The notes under the pieces are model-generated. The model worked only from the letters and a program-made list of their open reading frames with translations, was not told the origin of the DNA and did not search any database. Positions 1 through 14,400 of a stretch of DNA of 64,000 bases are shown piece after piece. The translations under genes were made by a program, and so were the position numbers. The stretch covers positions 152,430,129 to 152,494,128 of the forward strand of contig CM060890.1 in assembly GCA_030762935.1 (NCBI GenBank), read 5' to 3'. This stretch comes from Hymenopus coronatus (taxonomy: Eukaryota > Arthropoda > Insecta > Mantodea > Hymenopodidae). The stretch's first letter is position 1, and every line of letters begins with the position of its first letter.

Positions 1-847
1 TCTATGTAGTATTGTATTCCAAGAAACACCGTAATAATGGTATGTTCCACTAAGAAGCTACAGGAAATACCTTTACTATATGTGGAATTGTATTCCAGAA
101 AACTTCGTAATAACGATATGTTCCACTAAGAAACTACAGGAAATACCTATACTCTATGTAGAATTGGATTCCAGGAAACACCGTAATAACGATATGTTCC
201 ACTAAGAAGCTACAGGAAATACCTATACTCTATGTAGAATTGTATTCCAGGAAAAACCGTAATAACGATATGTTCCACTAAGAAGCTACAAGAAATACCT
301 TTACTATATGTGGTATTGTATTGCAGGAAACACCGTAATAAAGATATGCGCAACTAAGAAGCTACAAGAAATACTTCCACTATATGTAGTATTGTATTAC
401 AGGAAACATCGTAATAACGATATGTTCGACTAAGAAGCTAAAAGAAATACTTCCACTATATGTAGTATTGTATTCCAGGAAACACCGAAATAACGATATG
501 TTCCACTAAGAAGCTACAAGAAATACTTGTACTATATGTAGTATTGTATTCCAGGAAACATCGTAATAACGACACATTCCACTAAGAAGCTACAAGAAAT
601 ACTTCTACTATATGTAGTATTGCATTCCAGGAAACACCGTAATAACGATATGTTCCACAAAGAAGCTACCGGAAATACCTTTACTATATGTAGTATTTTA
701 TTCCAGGAAACATCGTAATAACCATATAATCCACTAAGAAGCTACAAGAAATACTTCTACTATATGTAGAATTGTATTAAAGGAAACATCGTAATAACGA
801 TAAGTTCCACTAAGAAGCTACAAGAAATACTTTTACTATATGTAGTG
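1..847 (+). repeat. Diverged A-type monomers before the first A copy
   Basis: These eleven or so monomers have no copy at the 5296 bp offset. They are an older relative of the interior of A: the variant TAATGGTATG at 35 returns at 3361, followed in both places by the AACTTCGTAATAACG monomer and then by the rare TAGAATTGGATT monomer. The match then continues through CTTCTACTATATG monomers with many scattered differences, clearly more than between the two A copies. It ends at the A copy 1 boundary, where TAGTGTTG (844-850) gives way to sequence shared with 6144 onward. Nothing else is present here. Confidence 0.8.
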
Positions 848-3800
848 TTGTATTCCAGGAAACACCGTAATAACGATATGCGCCACTAACAAAGCTACAA
901 GAAATACTTCTACTATATGTAGTATTGTATTCCAGGAACACCGTAATAATGATATGCGCCACTAAGAAGCTACAAGAAACACTTCTACTATATGTAGTAT
1001 AGTGTTCCAGGAAACACCGTAATAACGATATGCGCCACTAAGAAGTTACAAGAAATATTTCTACTATATGAAGTATTGTATTCCAGGAAACATCGTAATA
1101 ATGATATGTTCCACTAAGAAGCTACAGGAAATACCTAAACTCTATGTAGAGTTGTATTCCAGGAAACACCGTAATAATGATATGTTCCACTAAGAAGCTA
1201 CAGGAAATACCTATACTCCATGTAGAGTTGTATTCCAGGAAACACGGAACCGCTAAGAAGCTACCGGAAATAACTATACTCTATGTAGTATTGTATTCCA
1301 GGAAACACCGTAATAACGATATGTTCAACTAATAAGCTACAGGAAATATCAATACTCTATGTAATATTATATTCCAGGAAACACCATAATAACGATATGT
1401 TCCGCTAAGAAGCTACAGGAAATACCAAAACTGTATGTAGTATTGTATTCCATGAAACACGGTATTAACGATATTATCCGCTAAGAAGCTACAAGAAATA
1501 CCTATACTATATGTAGTATTGTAAACCATGAAACACCGTAATAACGATATGTTCAGCTAAGAAGCTACAAGAAATATCTTCACTAAATTTAGTATTGTAT
1601 TCCAGGAAATACCGTAATAACTGCATGTTCCGCTGAGAAGCTACATGAAATACCTTTACTATATGTAGTATTGTGATCCAGGAAACACCGTAATAACGAG
1701 AATTTCCAATAAAAAGCTACAAGAAATACGTTTACTATATATAGCATTGTATTCCATGAAACACCGTAATAACGATATGTTCCGCTTAGAAGCTACAAGG
1801 AATACCTTTACTATATGTAGTATTCTATTCAATGAAACACCGTAATAAGGATATGTTCCGCTAAGAAGCTACAAGAAATACCTATACCATATGTAGTATT
1901 GTATTCCAGGAAACACCGTAATAACGATATGTTCCGCTAAGAAGCTACAGGAAATACCAATACTCTATGTACTATTGTATTCCAGGAAACACCATAATAA
2001 CGACAAGTTCCAATAAAAAGCTACAAGAAATGCGTTTACTATTTGTAGTATTGTATTCCATGAAACACCGTAAAAACGATATGTTCCGCTTAGAAGCTAC
2101 AAGGAATACTTTTACTATATGTAGTATTGTATTCCATGAAACACCGTAATAACGATATGTTCCGCTAAGAAGCTACAAGAAATAACTTTACTATATGTAG
2201 TATTGTATTCCATGAAACAGCGTAATAACATGTTCCGCTAAGGAGCTACAGGAAATACCTTTAATATATGTAGCATTGTATTCTAGGCACACATGATAAC
2301 GATATGTTCGGCTAAGAAGCTACAGGAAATACCTTTAATATATGTAGCATTGTATTCCAGGAAACACCGTAATAACGATATGTTCCGCTAAGAAGCTAGG
2401 AGAAATACCTCTACTATATGTAGTATTGTATTCCAGGAAACTAATTATTAACGATATTTTTCACTAAGAAGCTACAAGAAATACCTTTACTATATGTAGT
2501 ATTGTATTCCATGAAACAACGTTATAAGGATTTGTTCCGCTAATAAGCTACAAGAAATACCTTTACTATATGTAGTATTGTACTCCAGGAAACACCGTAA
2601 TAACGATATGTTCCGCTAAGAAGCTACAAGAAATACCTTTGCTATACGTAGTATTGTATTCCAGGAAACACAGTAATAAAGATATGCTCCGCTAAGAAGA
2701 TACAAGAAATACCTTTACTATATGTAGTATTGTACTCCAGGAAACACCGTAATAACGATATGTTCCGCTAAGAAGCTACAAGAAATACCTGTGCTATACG
2801 TAGTATTGTATTGCAGTAAACATCGTAATAACGATATGTTCCACTAAGAAGCTACAGGACATTCTTCTACTATATGTAGTATTGTATTCCAGGAAACATT
2901 TGTAATAATGATATGTTCCACTAAGAAGCTACAGGAAATAATTCTACTACATGTAGTATTGTATTCCAGGAAACTCCGTAATATTGATATGTTCCACTAA
3001 GAAGCTACAAGAAATACTTCTTCTATATGAAGCATTGTATTCCAGGAAACACCGTTATAACATATGCGCCACTAAGAAGCTACAGGAAATACTTCTACTA
3101 TATGTAGTATTGTATTCCAGGAAACACCGTAATAACGATATGTTCCACTAAGGAGCTACCGGAAATAACTATACTCTATGTATAATTGTATTCCAGGAAA
3201 CATCGTAATAACGATATGTTCCGCTAAGAAGCTACAGGAAATATCTGTAATATATGAAGTATTGTATTCCAGGAAACACCGTAATAACAATATGTTCCGC
3301 TAAGAAGCTACCGGAAATATCAATACTCTTTGTAGTATTGTATTCCAGGAAACACCGTAATAATGGTATGTTCCACTAAGAAGCTACAGGAAATACCTTT
3401 ACTATATGTAGTATTGTATTCCAGGAAACTTCGTAATAACGATATGTTCCACTAAGAAACTACAGGAAATACCTAAGCTCTATGTAGAATTGGATTTCAG
3501 CAAACACCGTAATAACGATATGTTCCACTAAGAAGCTACAGGAAATACCTATACTCTATGTATTGTATTCCAGGAAACACCGTCATAATGGTATGTTCCA
3601 CTAGGAAGCTACAGGAAATACCTATACTCTATGTAGAATTGTATTCCAGGAAAAACCGTAGTAACTATATGTTCCACTAAGAAGCTACAAGAATAACCGT
3701 TACTATATGTAGTATTGTATTCTAGGAAACATCGTAATAAAGATATGCGCCACTAAGAAGCTACAAGAAATACTTCTACTATATGTATTATTGTATTACA

Positions 3801-6143
3801 GGAAACTTCGTAATAACGATATGTTCCACTAAGAAGCTAAAAGAAGTACTTCTACTATATGTAGTATTGTATTACAGGAAACACCGTAATAACGATATGT
3901 TCCACTAAGAAGCTACAAGAAATACTTCTACTATATGTAGTATTGTATTCCAGGAAACATCGTAATAACGACATATTCCACTAAGAAGCTACAAGAAATA
4001 CTTCTAATATATGTAGTATTGTATTCTTTGAAACATCGTAATAACGATATGTTCCACTAAGAAGCTACAGGAAATACTTCTACTATATCTAGTATTGTAT
4101 TCAAGCAAACAGCGTAATAACGATATGTTCCACTAAGAAGCTACAAGAAATACTTCTATTATATGTAGTATTGCATTCCAGGAAACACCGTAATAACGAT
4201 ATGTTCCACAAAGAAGCTACAGGAAATACCTTTACTATATGTAGTATTGTATTCCAGGAAACATCGTAATAACCATATAATCCACTAAGAAGCTAAAAGA
4301 AATACTTCTACTATATGTAGAATTGTATTCCAGAAAATATCGTAATAACGATATGTTCCACTAAGAAGCTACAAGAAATACTTCTACTATATGTAGTATT
4401 GTACTCCAGGAAAGACCATAATAACGATATGCGCCACTAAGAAGCTACAAGAAATACTTCTACTATATGTAGTATTGTATTCAAGGAACACCTTAATAAC
4501 GATATGCGCCACTAAGAAGCTACAGGAAATACCTATACTCTATGTAGAGTTGTATTCCAGGAAACACCGTAATAGCGATATGTACCGCTAAGAAGCTACC
4601 GGAAATAACTATACTCTATGTAGTATTGTATTCCAGGAAACAACGCAATAAGGATATGTTCGGCTAATAAGCTACAGGAAATACCAATACTCTATGTAGT
4701 ATTGTATTCCAGGATACACCGTAATAACGATATGTTATACTAAGAAGCTACAAGAAATACGTATACTCTATGTAGTATTGTATACCAGGAAACACCGTAA
4801 TAACGATATGTTCCGCTAAGAAGCTACAGGAAATACCTTAACTATATGTAGTATTGTATTCCAGGAAACACCGTAATAACGATATGTTCCACTAAGAAGC
4901 TACAAGAAATACATATACTCTATGTAGTATTGTATTCCAGGAAACACCGTAATAACGATATGTTCCGCTAAGAAGCTACAGGAAATACCAATACTCTATG
5001 TACTATTGTATTCCAGGAAACACCGCAATAACGATATGTTCGGCTAAGAAGCTACAGGAAATACCTATACTCTATGTAGTATTGTATTCCAGGAAACACC
5101 GTAATAACGATATGTTCCGCTAAGAAGCTACAAGAAATAACTTTACTCTATGCAGTATTGTAATCCAGGAAACACCGTAATAACGATATGTTCCGCTAAG
5201 AAGCTACAGGAAATACCAATACTGTATGTAGTATTGTATTCCATGAAACACCGTATTAACGATATGTTCCTCTAAGAAGCTACAAGAAATACCTATACTA
5301 TATGTAGTATTGTATTCCATGAAACACCGTAATAACGATATGTTCAGCTAAGAAGCTACAAGAAATACCTTCACTATATGTAGTATTGTATTCCAGGAAA
5401 CACCGTAAAAACTATATGTTCCGCTAAGAAGCTACATGAAATACCTTTACTATATGTAGTATTGTGATCCAGGAAACACCGTAATAACGACAATTTCCAA
5501 TAAAAAGCTACAAGAAATAGGTTTACTATATGTAGCATTGTATTCCATGAAACACCGTAATAACGATATGTTCCCTTTAGAAGCTACAAGGAATACCTTT
5601 ACTATATGTAGTATTGTATTCAATGAAACACCGTAATAATGATATGTTCCGCTAAGAGGCTACAGGAAATACCTATACTCTATGTAGTATTGTATTCCAG
5701 GAAACACCGTAGTAACGAAATGTTCCACTAGGAATCTACAAGAAATACCTTTACCGTATGTTGTATTGTATTCCAGGAAACACCGTAATAACGATATGGT
5801 CCGCTAAGAAGCTACAAGAAATACCTATACCATATGTAGTATTGTATTCCAGGAAACACCGTAATATCTACATGTTCCAATTAAAAGCTACAAGAAACAC
5901 CTTTACTATTTGTAGCATTGTATTCCATGAAACACCGTAATAACGATATGTTCCGCTTAGAAGCTAAAAGGAATACTTTTACTATATGCAGTATTGTATT
6001 CCATGAAACACCGTAATAACGACATGTTCCGCTAAGGAGCTACAGGAAATACCTTTAATATATGTAGTATTGTATCCTAGGAACACATGATAACGATATG
6101 TTCGGCTAAGAAGCTAAACGAAATAACTTTAATATATGTAGCA
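848..6143 (+). repeat. Higher-order repeat A, copy 1 (5296 bp)
   Basis: This is the first of two tandem 5296 bp units of about 70 monomers. Rare private changes recur exactly 5296 bp later: CCACTAACAAAGC (one-base insertion) at 884 and 6180, the shortened monomer AACACGGAACCGC at 1241 and 6537, and the ACATGATAA monomer at 2291 and 7587 and at 6085 and 11381. Within the unit monomers are ordered by type: first CTTCTACTA/GCGCCACT forms, then CTCTATG forms, then CCATG forms with TTCCGCT, then CTTCTACTA forms again. The second part from about 3340 is a diverged relative of the first part, so A is itself built from older, imperfectly duplicated material. Confidence 0.93.
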
Positions 6144-9100
6144 TTGTATTCCAGGAAACACCGTAATAACGATATGCGCCACTAACAAAGCTACAAGAAA
6201 TACTTCTACTATATGTAGTATTGTATTCCAGGAACACCGTAATAATGATATGCGCCACTAAGAAGCTACAAGAAACACTTCTACTATATGTAGTATAGTG
6301 TTCCAGGAAACACCGTAATAACGATATGCGCCACTAAGAAGTTACAAGAAATATTTCTACTATATGAAGTATTGTATTCCAGGAAACATCGTAATAATGA
6401 TATGTTCCACTAAGAAGCTACAGGAAATACCTAAACTCTATGTAGAGTTGTATTCCAGGAAACACCGTAATAATGATATGTTCCACTAAGAAGCTACAGG
6501 AAATACCTATACTCCATGTAGAGTTGTATTCCAGGAAACACGGAACCGCTAAGAAGCTACCGGAAATAACTATACTCTATGTAGTATTGTATTCCAGGAA
6601 ACACCGTAATAACGATATGTTCAACTAATAAGCTACAGGAAATATCAATACTCTATGTAATATTATATTCCAGGAAACACCATAATAACGATATGTTCCG
6701 CTAAGAAGCTACAGGAAATACCAAAACTGTATGTAGTATTGTATTCCATGAAACACGGTATTAACGATATTATCCGCTAAGAAGCTACAAGAAATACCTA
6801 TACTATATGTAGTATTGTAAACCATGAAACACCGTAATAACGATATGTTCAGCTAAGAAGCTACAAGAAATATCTTCACTAAATTTAGTATTGTATTCCA
6901 GGAAATACCGTAATAACTGCATGTTCCGCTGAGAAGCTACATGAAATACCTTTACTATATGTAGTATTGTGATCCAGGAAACACCGTAATAACGAGAATT
7001 TCCAATAAAAAGCTACAAGAAATACGTTTACTATATATAGCATTGTATTCCATGAAACACCGTAATAACGATATGTTCCGCTTAGAAGCTACAAGGAATA
7101 CCTTTACTATATGTAGTATTCTATTCAATGAAACACCGTAATAAGGATATGTTCCGCTAAGAAGCTACAAGAAATACCTATACCATATGTAGTATTGTAT
7201 TCCAGGAAACACCGTAATAACGATATGTTCCGCTAAGAAGCTACAGGAAATACCAATACTCTATGTACTATTGTATTCCAGGAAACACCATAATAACGAC
7301 AAGTTCCAATAAAAAGCTACAAGAAATGCGTTTACTATTTGTAGTATTGTATTCCATGAAACACCGTAAAAACGATATGTTCCGCTTAGAAGCTACAAGG
7401 AATACTTTTACTATATGTAGTATTGTATTCCATGAAACACCGTAATAACGATATGTTCCGCTAAGAAGCTACAAGAAATAACTTTACTATATGTAGTATT
7501 GTATTCCATGAAACAGCGTAATAACATGTTCCGCTAAGGAGCTACAGGAAATACCTTTAATATATGTAGCATTGTATTCTAGGCACACATGATAACGATA
7601 TGTTCGGCTAAGAAGCTACAGGAAATACCTTTAATATATGTAGCATTGTATTCCAGGAAACACCGTAATAACGATATGTTCCGCTAAGAAGCTAGGAGAA
7701 ATACCTCTACTATATGTAGTATTGTATTCCAGGAAACTAATTATTAACGATATTTTTCACTAAGAAGCTACAAGAAATACCTTTACTATATGTAGTATTG
7801 TATTCCATGAAACAACGTTATAAGGATTTGTTCCGCTAATAAGCTACAAGAAATACCTTTACTATATGTAGTATTGTACTCCAGGAAACACCGTAATAAC
7901 GATATGTTCCGCTAAGAAGCTACAAGAAATACCTTTGCTATACGTAGTATTGTATTCCAGGAAACACAGTAATAAAGATATGCTCCGCTAAGAAGATACA
8001 AGAAATACCTTTACTATATGTAGTATTGTACTCCAGGAAACACCGTAATAACGATATGTTCCGCTAAGAAGCTACAAGAAATACCTGTGCTATACGTAGT
8101 ATTGTATTGCAGTAAACATCGTAATAACGATATGTTCCACTAAGAAGCTACAGGACATTCTTCTACTATATGTAGTATTGTATTCCAGGAAACATTTGTA
8201 ATAATGATATGTTCCACTAAGAAGCTACAGGAAATAATTCTACTACATGTAGTATTGTATTCCAGGAAACTCCGTAATATTGATATGTTCCACTAAGAAG
8301 CTACAAGAAATACTTCTTCTATATGAAGCATTGTATTCCAGGAAACACCGTTATAACATATGCGCCACTAAGAAGCTACAGGAAATACTTCTACTATATG
8401 TAGTATTGTATTCCAGGAAACACCGTAATAACGATATGTTCCACTAAGGAGCTACCGGAAATAACTATACTCTATGTATAATTGTATTCCAGGAAACATC
8501 GTAATAACGATATGTTCCGCTAAGAAGCTACAGGAAATATCTGTAATATATGAAGTATTGTATTCCAGGAAACACCGTAATAACAATATGTTCCGCTAAG
8601 AAGCTACCGGAAATATCAATACTCTTTGTAGTATTGTATTCCAGGAAACACCGTAATAATGGTATGTTCCACTAAGAAGCTACAGGAAATACCTTTACTA
8701 TATGTAGTATTGTATTCCAGGAAACTTCGTAATAACGATATGTTCCACTAAGAAACTACAGGAAATACCTAAGCTCTATGTAGAATTGGATTTCAGCAAA
8801 CACCGTAATAACGATATGTTCCACTAAGAAGCTACAGGAAATACCTATACTCTATGTATTGTATTCCAGGAAACACCGTCATAATGGTATGTTCCACTAG
8901 GAAGCTACAGGAAATACCTATACTCTATGTAGAATTGTATTCCAGGAAAAACCGTAGTAACTATATGTTCCACTAAGAAGCTACAAGAATAACCGTTACT
9001 ATATGTAGTATTGTATTCTAGGAAACATCGTAATAAAGATATGCGCCACTAAGAAGCTACAAGAAATACTTCTACTATATGTATTATTGTATTACAGGAA

Positions 9101-11439
9101 ACTTCGTAATAACGATATGTTCCACTAAGAAGCTAAAAGAAGTACTTCTACTATATGTAGTATTGTATTACAGGAAACACCGTAATAACGATATGTTCCA
9201 CTAAGAAGCTACAAGAAATACTTCTACTATATGTAGTATTGTATTCCAGGAAACATCGTAATAACGACATATTCCACTAAGAAGCTACAAGAAATACTTC
9301 TAATATATGTAGTATTGTATTCTTTGAAACATCGTAATAACGATATGTTCCACTAAGAAGCTACAGGAAATACTTCTACTATATCTAGTATTGTATTCAA
9401 GCAAACAGCGTAATAACGATATGTTCCACTAAGAAGCTACAAGAAATACTTCTATTATATGTAGTATTGCATTCCAGGAAACACCGTAATAACGATATGT
9501 TCCACAAAGAAGCTACAGGAAATACCTTTACTATATGTAGTATTGTATTCCAGGAAACATCGTAATAACCATATAATCCACTAAGAAGCTAAAAGAAATA
9601 CTTCTACTATATGTAGAATTGTATTCCAGAAAATATCGTAATAACGATATGTTCCACTAAGAAGCTACAAGAAATACTTCTACTATATGTAGTATTGTAC
9701 TCCAGGAAAGACCATAATAACGATATGCGCCACTAAGAAGCTACAAGAAATACTTCTACTATATGTAGTATTGTATTCAAGGAACACCTTAATAACGATA
9801 TGCGCCACTAAGAAGCTACAGGAAATACCTATACTCTATGTAGAGTTGTATTCCAGGAAACACCGTAATAGCGATATGTACCGCTAAGAAGCTACCGGAA
9901 ATAACTATACTCTATGTAGTATTGTATTCCAGGAAACAACGCAATAAGGATATGTTCGGCTAATAAGCTACAGGAAATACCAATACTCTATGTAGTATTG
10001 TATTCCAGGATACACCGTAATAACGATATGTTATACTAAGAAGCTACAAGAAATACGTATACTCTATGTAGTATTGTATACCAGGAAACACCGTAATAAC
10101 GATATGTTCCGCTAAGAAGCTACAGGAAATACCTTAACTATATGTAGTATTGTATTCCAGGAAACACCGTAATAACGATATGTTCCACTAAGAAGCTACA
10201 AGAAATACATATACTCTATGTAGTATTGTATTCCAGGAAACACCGTAATAACGATATGTTCCGCTAAGAAGCTACAGGAAATACCAATACTCTATGTACT
10301 ATTGTATTCCAGGAAACACCGCAATAACGATATGTTCGGCTAAGAAGCTACAGGAAATACCTATACTCTATGTAGTATTGTATTCCAGGAAACACCGTAA
10401 TAACGATATGTTCCGCTAAGAAGCTACAAGAAATAACTTTACTCTATGCAGTATTGTAATCCAGGAAACACCGTAATAACGATATGTTCCGCTAAGAAGC
10501 TACAGGAAATACCAATACTGTATGTAGTATTGTATTCCATGAAACACCGTATTAACGATATGTTCCTCTAAGAAGCTACAAGAAATACCTATACTATATG
10601 TAGTATTGTATTCCATGAAACACCGTAATAACGATATGTTCAGCTAAGAAGCTACAAGAAATACCTTCACTATATGTAGTATTGTATTCCAGGAAACACC
10701 GTAAAAACTATATGTTCCGCTAAGAAGCTACATGAAATACCTTTACTATATGTAGTATTGTGATCCAGGAAACACCGTAATAACGACAATTTCCAATAAA
10801 AAGCTACAAGAAATAGGTTTACTATATGTAGCATTGTATTCCATGAAACACCGTAATAACGATATGTTCCCTTTAGAAGCTACAAGGAATACCTTTACTA
10901 TATGTAGTATTGTATTCAATGAAACACCGTAATAATGATATGTTCCGCTAAGAGGCTACAGGAAATACCTATACTCTATGTAGTATTGTATTCCAGGAAA
11001 CACCGTAGTAACGAAATGTTCCACTAGGAATCTACAAGAAATACCTTTACCGTATGTTGTATTGTATTCCAGGAAACACCGTAATAACGATATGGTCCGC
11101 TAAGAAGCTACAAGAAATACCTATACCATATGTAGTATTGTATTCCAGGAAACACCGTAATATCTACATGTTCCAATTAAAAGCTACAAGAAACACCTTT
11201 ACTATTTGTAGCATTGTATTCCATGAAACACCGTAATAACGATATGTTCCGCTTAGAAGCTAAAAGGAATACTTTTACTATATGCAGTATTGTATTCCAT
11301 GAAACACCGTAATAACGACATGTTCCGCTAAGGAGCTACAGGAAATACCTTTAATATATGTAGTATTGTATCCTAGGAACACATGATAACGATATGTTCG
11401 GCTAAGAAGCTAAACGAAATAACTTTAATATATGTAGCA
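6144..11439 (+). repeat. Higher-order repeat A, copy 2 (5296 bp)
   Basis: This copy matches 848-6143 at a constant offset of 5296 bp, with no difference found at any place I compared, so it is a young duplication or possibly an assembly duplicate. The crossover must lie in the 20 bp tract 6144-6163. Left of it the sequence agrees with the end of the unit (TGTAGCATTG), and right of it with the beginning (GATATGCGCC). At the far end the match with copy 1 continues to 11459 and breaks at 11460, where copy 2 has CCGAAATAACG and copy 1 has CCGTAATAACG. The last 900 bp (from 10541) double as the beginning of B1. Confidence 0.93.
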
Positions 11440-14400
11440 TTGTATTCCAGGAAACACCGAAATAACGATATGTTCCGTAAAGAAGCTACAAGAAATACCT
11501 CTACTATATGTAGTATTGTATTCCAGGGAACTCAGTAATAACGATATTTTCCACTAAGAAGCTACAAGAAATACCTTTACCATATGTAGTGTTGTATTCC
11601 ATGAAACACCGTAATAACGTTATATTCCGCTAATAAGCTACAAGAAATACCTTTACTATGTGTAGTAATGTATTCCAGGAAACACCGTAACAACGATATG
11701 TTCCGCTAAGAAGCTACAAGAAATACCTTTGATATATGTAGTATTGTAATCCAGGAAACACCGTAATAGCAATATGTTCTGCTAAGAAGCTACAAGAAAT
11801 ACCTTTACTATACGTAGTATTGTATTCCAGGAATCACCGTAATAACGATATGTTCCGCTTAGAAGCTACAAGAAATACCTATACTATACGTAGTATTGTA
11901 TTGCAGTAAACATCGTAATAACGATATGTTCCACTAAGAAGCTACAGGAAATTCTTCTACTATATGTAGTATTGTATTCCAGGAAGCTCAGTAATAACGA
12001 TATTTTCCACTAAGAAGCTACAGGAAATACTTCTACTATGTGTAGTATTGTATTCCAGGAAACTCCGTAATATTGATGTGTTCCACTAAGAAGCTACAAG
12101 AAATTCTTCTACTATATGTAGCATTGTATTCCACGAAACACCCTAATAACATATGCGCCACTAAGAAGCTACAGGGAATACTTCTACTATATGTAGTATT
12201 GTATTCCAGGAAACACCGTAATAACGATATGCTCCACTAAGAAGCTACTAGAAATACCTATACTCTATGTAGTATTGTATTCCAGGAAACACCGTAATAA
12301 CGACATGTTCTGCTAAGAAATTACAGGAAATACCGATACTCTATGTAGTATTGTATTCCAGGAAACACCATATTACGATATGTTCCGTTAAGAAGCTACA
12401 GGAAATACCAATACTCTATGTATTATTGTATTCCAGGAAACACCGCAATAACCATATGTTCCGCTAAGAAGCTACAGGAAATACCTGTACTCTATGTAGT
12501 ATTGTATTCCAGGAAACACCGTAGTAACGATATGTTCCACTAAGAAGCTACAAGAAATACCTTTACCATATGTAGTATTGTATTCCAGGAAACACCGTAA
12601 TAACGACATGTTCCGCTAAGAAGCTACAAGAAATACGTATACTCTCTGTAGTATTGTATACCTGGAAACACCGTATTAACGATATGTTCCGCTAAGAAGC
12701 TACAGGAAATACCTTTACTATATGTAGTATTGTATTCCAGGAAACACCGTAATAACGATATGTTCCGCTAAGAAGCTACAGGAAATACCGATACTCTATG
12801 TAGTATTGTATTCCAGAAAAACACCGTGATAACGATATTTTCCGCTAAGAAGCTACAGGAAATACTCATACTCTATGTACTATTGTATTGTAGGAAACAC
12901 CGCAATAACGATATGTTCTGCTAAGTAGCTACAGGAAATACCTATACTCTATGTAGTATTGTATTCCAGGAAACACCGTAATAACGATATGTTCCGCTAA
13001 GAAGCTACAGGAAATACCTTTACCATATGTAGTATTGTATTACAGGAAAGACCGTAATAACGATATGTTCCGCTAAGAAGCTACAGGAAATACCTTAACT
13101 ATATGTAGTATTGTATTCCAGGAAACACCGTAATAACGAAATGTTCCACTAAGAAGCTACAAGAAATACTTATAATCTATGTAGTATTGTATTCCAGGAA
13201 ACACCGTAATAGCGATATGTTCCGCTAAGAAGCTACAGGAAATACCGCTACTCTATGTAGTAATGTATTCCAGGAAACACCGTAATAACGATATGTTCCG
13301 CTAAGAAGCTACAGGAAATACCAATACCCTATGTACTATTGTATTCCAAGAAAAACCGCAATAACGATATGTTCGGCTAAGAAGCTACAGGAAATACCTA
13401 TACTCTATGTAGTATTGTATTCCAGGAAACACCGTAATAACGATATGTTCCGCTAAGAAGCTACAAGAAATAACTTTACTCTATGTAGTATTGTAATCCA
13501 GGAAACACCGTAATAACGATATGTTCCGCTAAGAAGCTATAGGAAATACCAATACTGTATGTAGTATTGTATTCCATGAAATACCGTATTAACGATATGT
13601 TCAGCTAAGAAGCTACAAGAAATGTCTTCACTATATGTAATATTGTATTCCAGGAAACACCGTAAATATGATATGTTCCGCTAAGAAGCTACATGAAATA
13701 CCTTTACTATATGTAGTATTGTGATCCAGGAAACACGGTAATAACGACAATTTCCAATAAAAAGCTACAAGAAATAGGTTTACTATATGTAGCATTGTAT
13801 TCCATGAAACACCGTAATAACGATAAGTTTCCTTTAGAAGCTACAAGGAATACCTTTACTATATGTAGTATTGTACTCAATGAAACACCGTAATAATGAT
13901 ATGTTCCGCTAAGAAGCTACAGGAAATACCTATACTCTATGTAGTATTGTATTCCAGGGAACACCATAGTAACGAAATGTTCCACTAGGAATCTACAAGA
14001 AATACCTTTACCATATGTTGTATTGTATTTCAGGAAACACCGTAATAACGATATGTTCCGCTAAGAAGCTACAAGAAATACCTATACCATATGTAGTATT
14101 GTATTCCAGGAAACACCGTAATATCTACATGTTCCAATAAAAAGCTACAAGAAACACCTTTACTATTTGTAGTATTGTATTCCAAGAAACACCGTAATAA
14201 CGATATGTTCCGCTTAGAAGCTAAAAGGAATACTTTTACTATATGCAGTATTGTATTCCATGAAACACCGTAATAACGATATGTTCCGCTAAGAAGCTAC
14301 AAGAAATACCTTTACTATATGTAGTATTGTATTCCATGAAACACCGTAATAACGACATGTTCCGCTAAGGAGCAACAGGAAATACCTTTACTATATGTTG

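Noticed and set aside
1241..1254. Possible insertion or deletion scar of a mobile element at the short monomer AACACGGAACCGC (also at 6537)
   Set aside because: It is a simple loss of about 13 bases inside one monomer, without target-site duplication or inserted sequence. The second occurrence comes from the A duplication.
5758..5940. A 60-codon open frame (and copies at 11054, 16823, 27216, 32985, 38601, 44294, 62808; a related frame at 1967 and 7263)
   Set aside because: It lies wholly within satellite monomers. Because 76 is not divisible by three, each frame passes through all three phases in 228 bp, producing repeating peptide phrases such as YCIPGNTVIT. Copies exist only where B or A copies exist, and there is no gene context.
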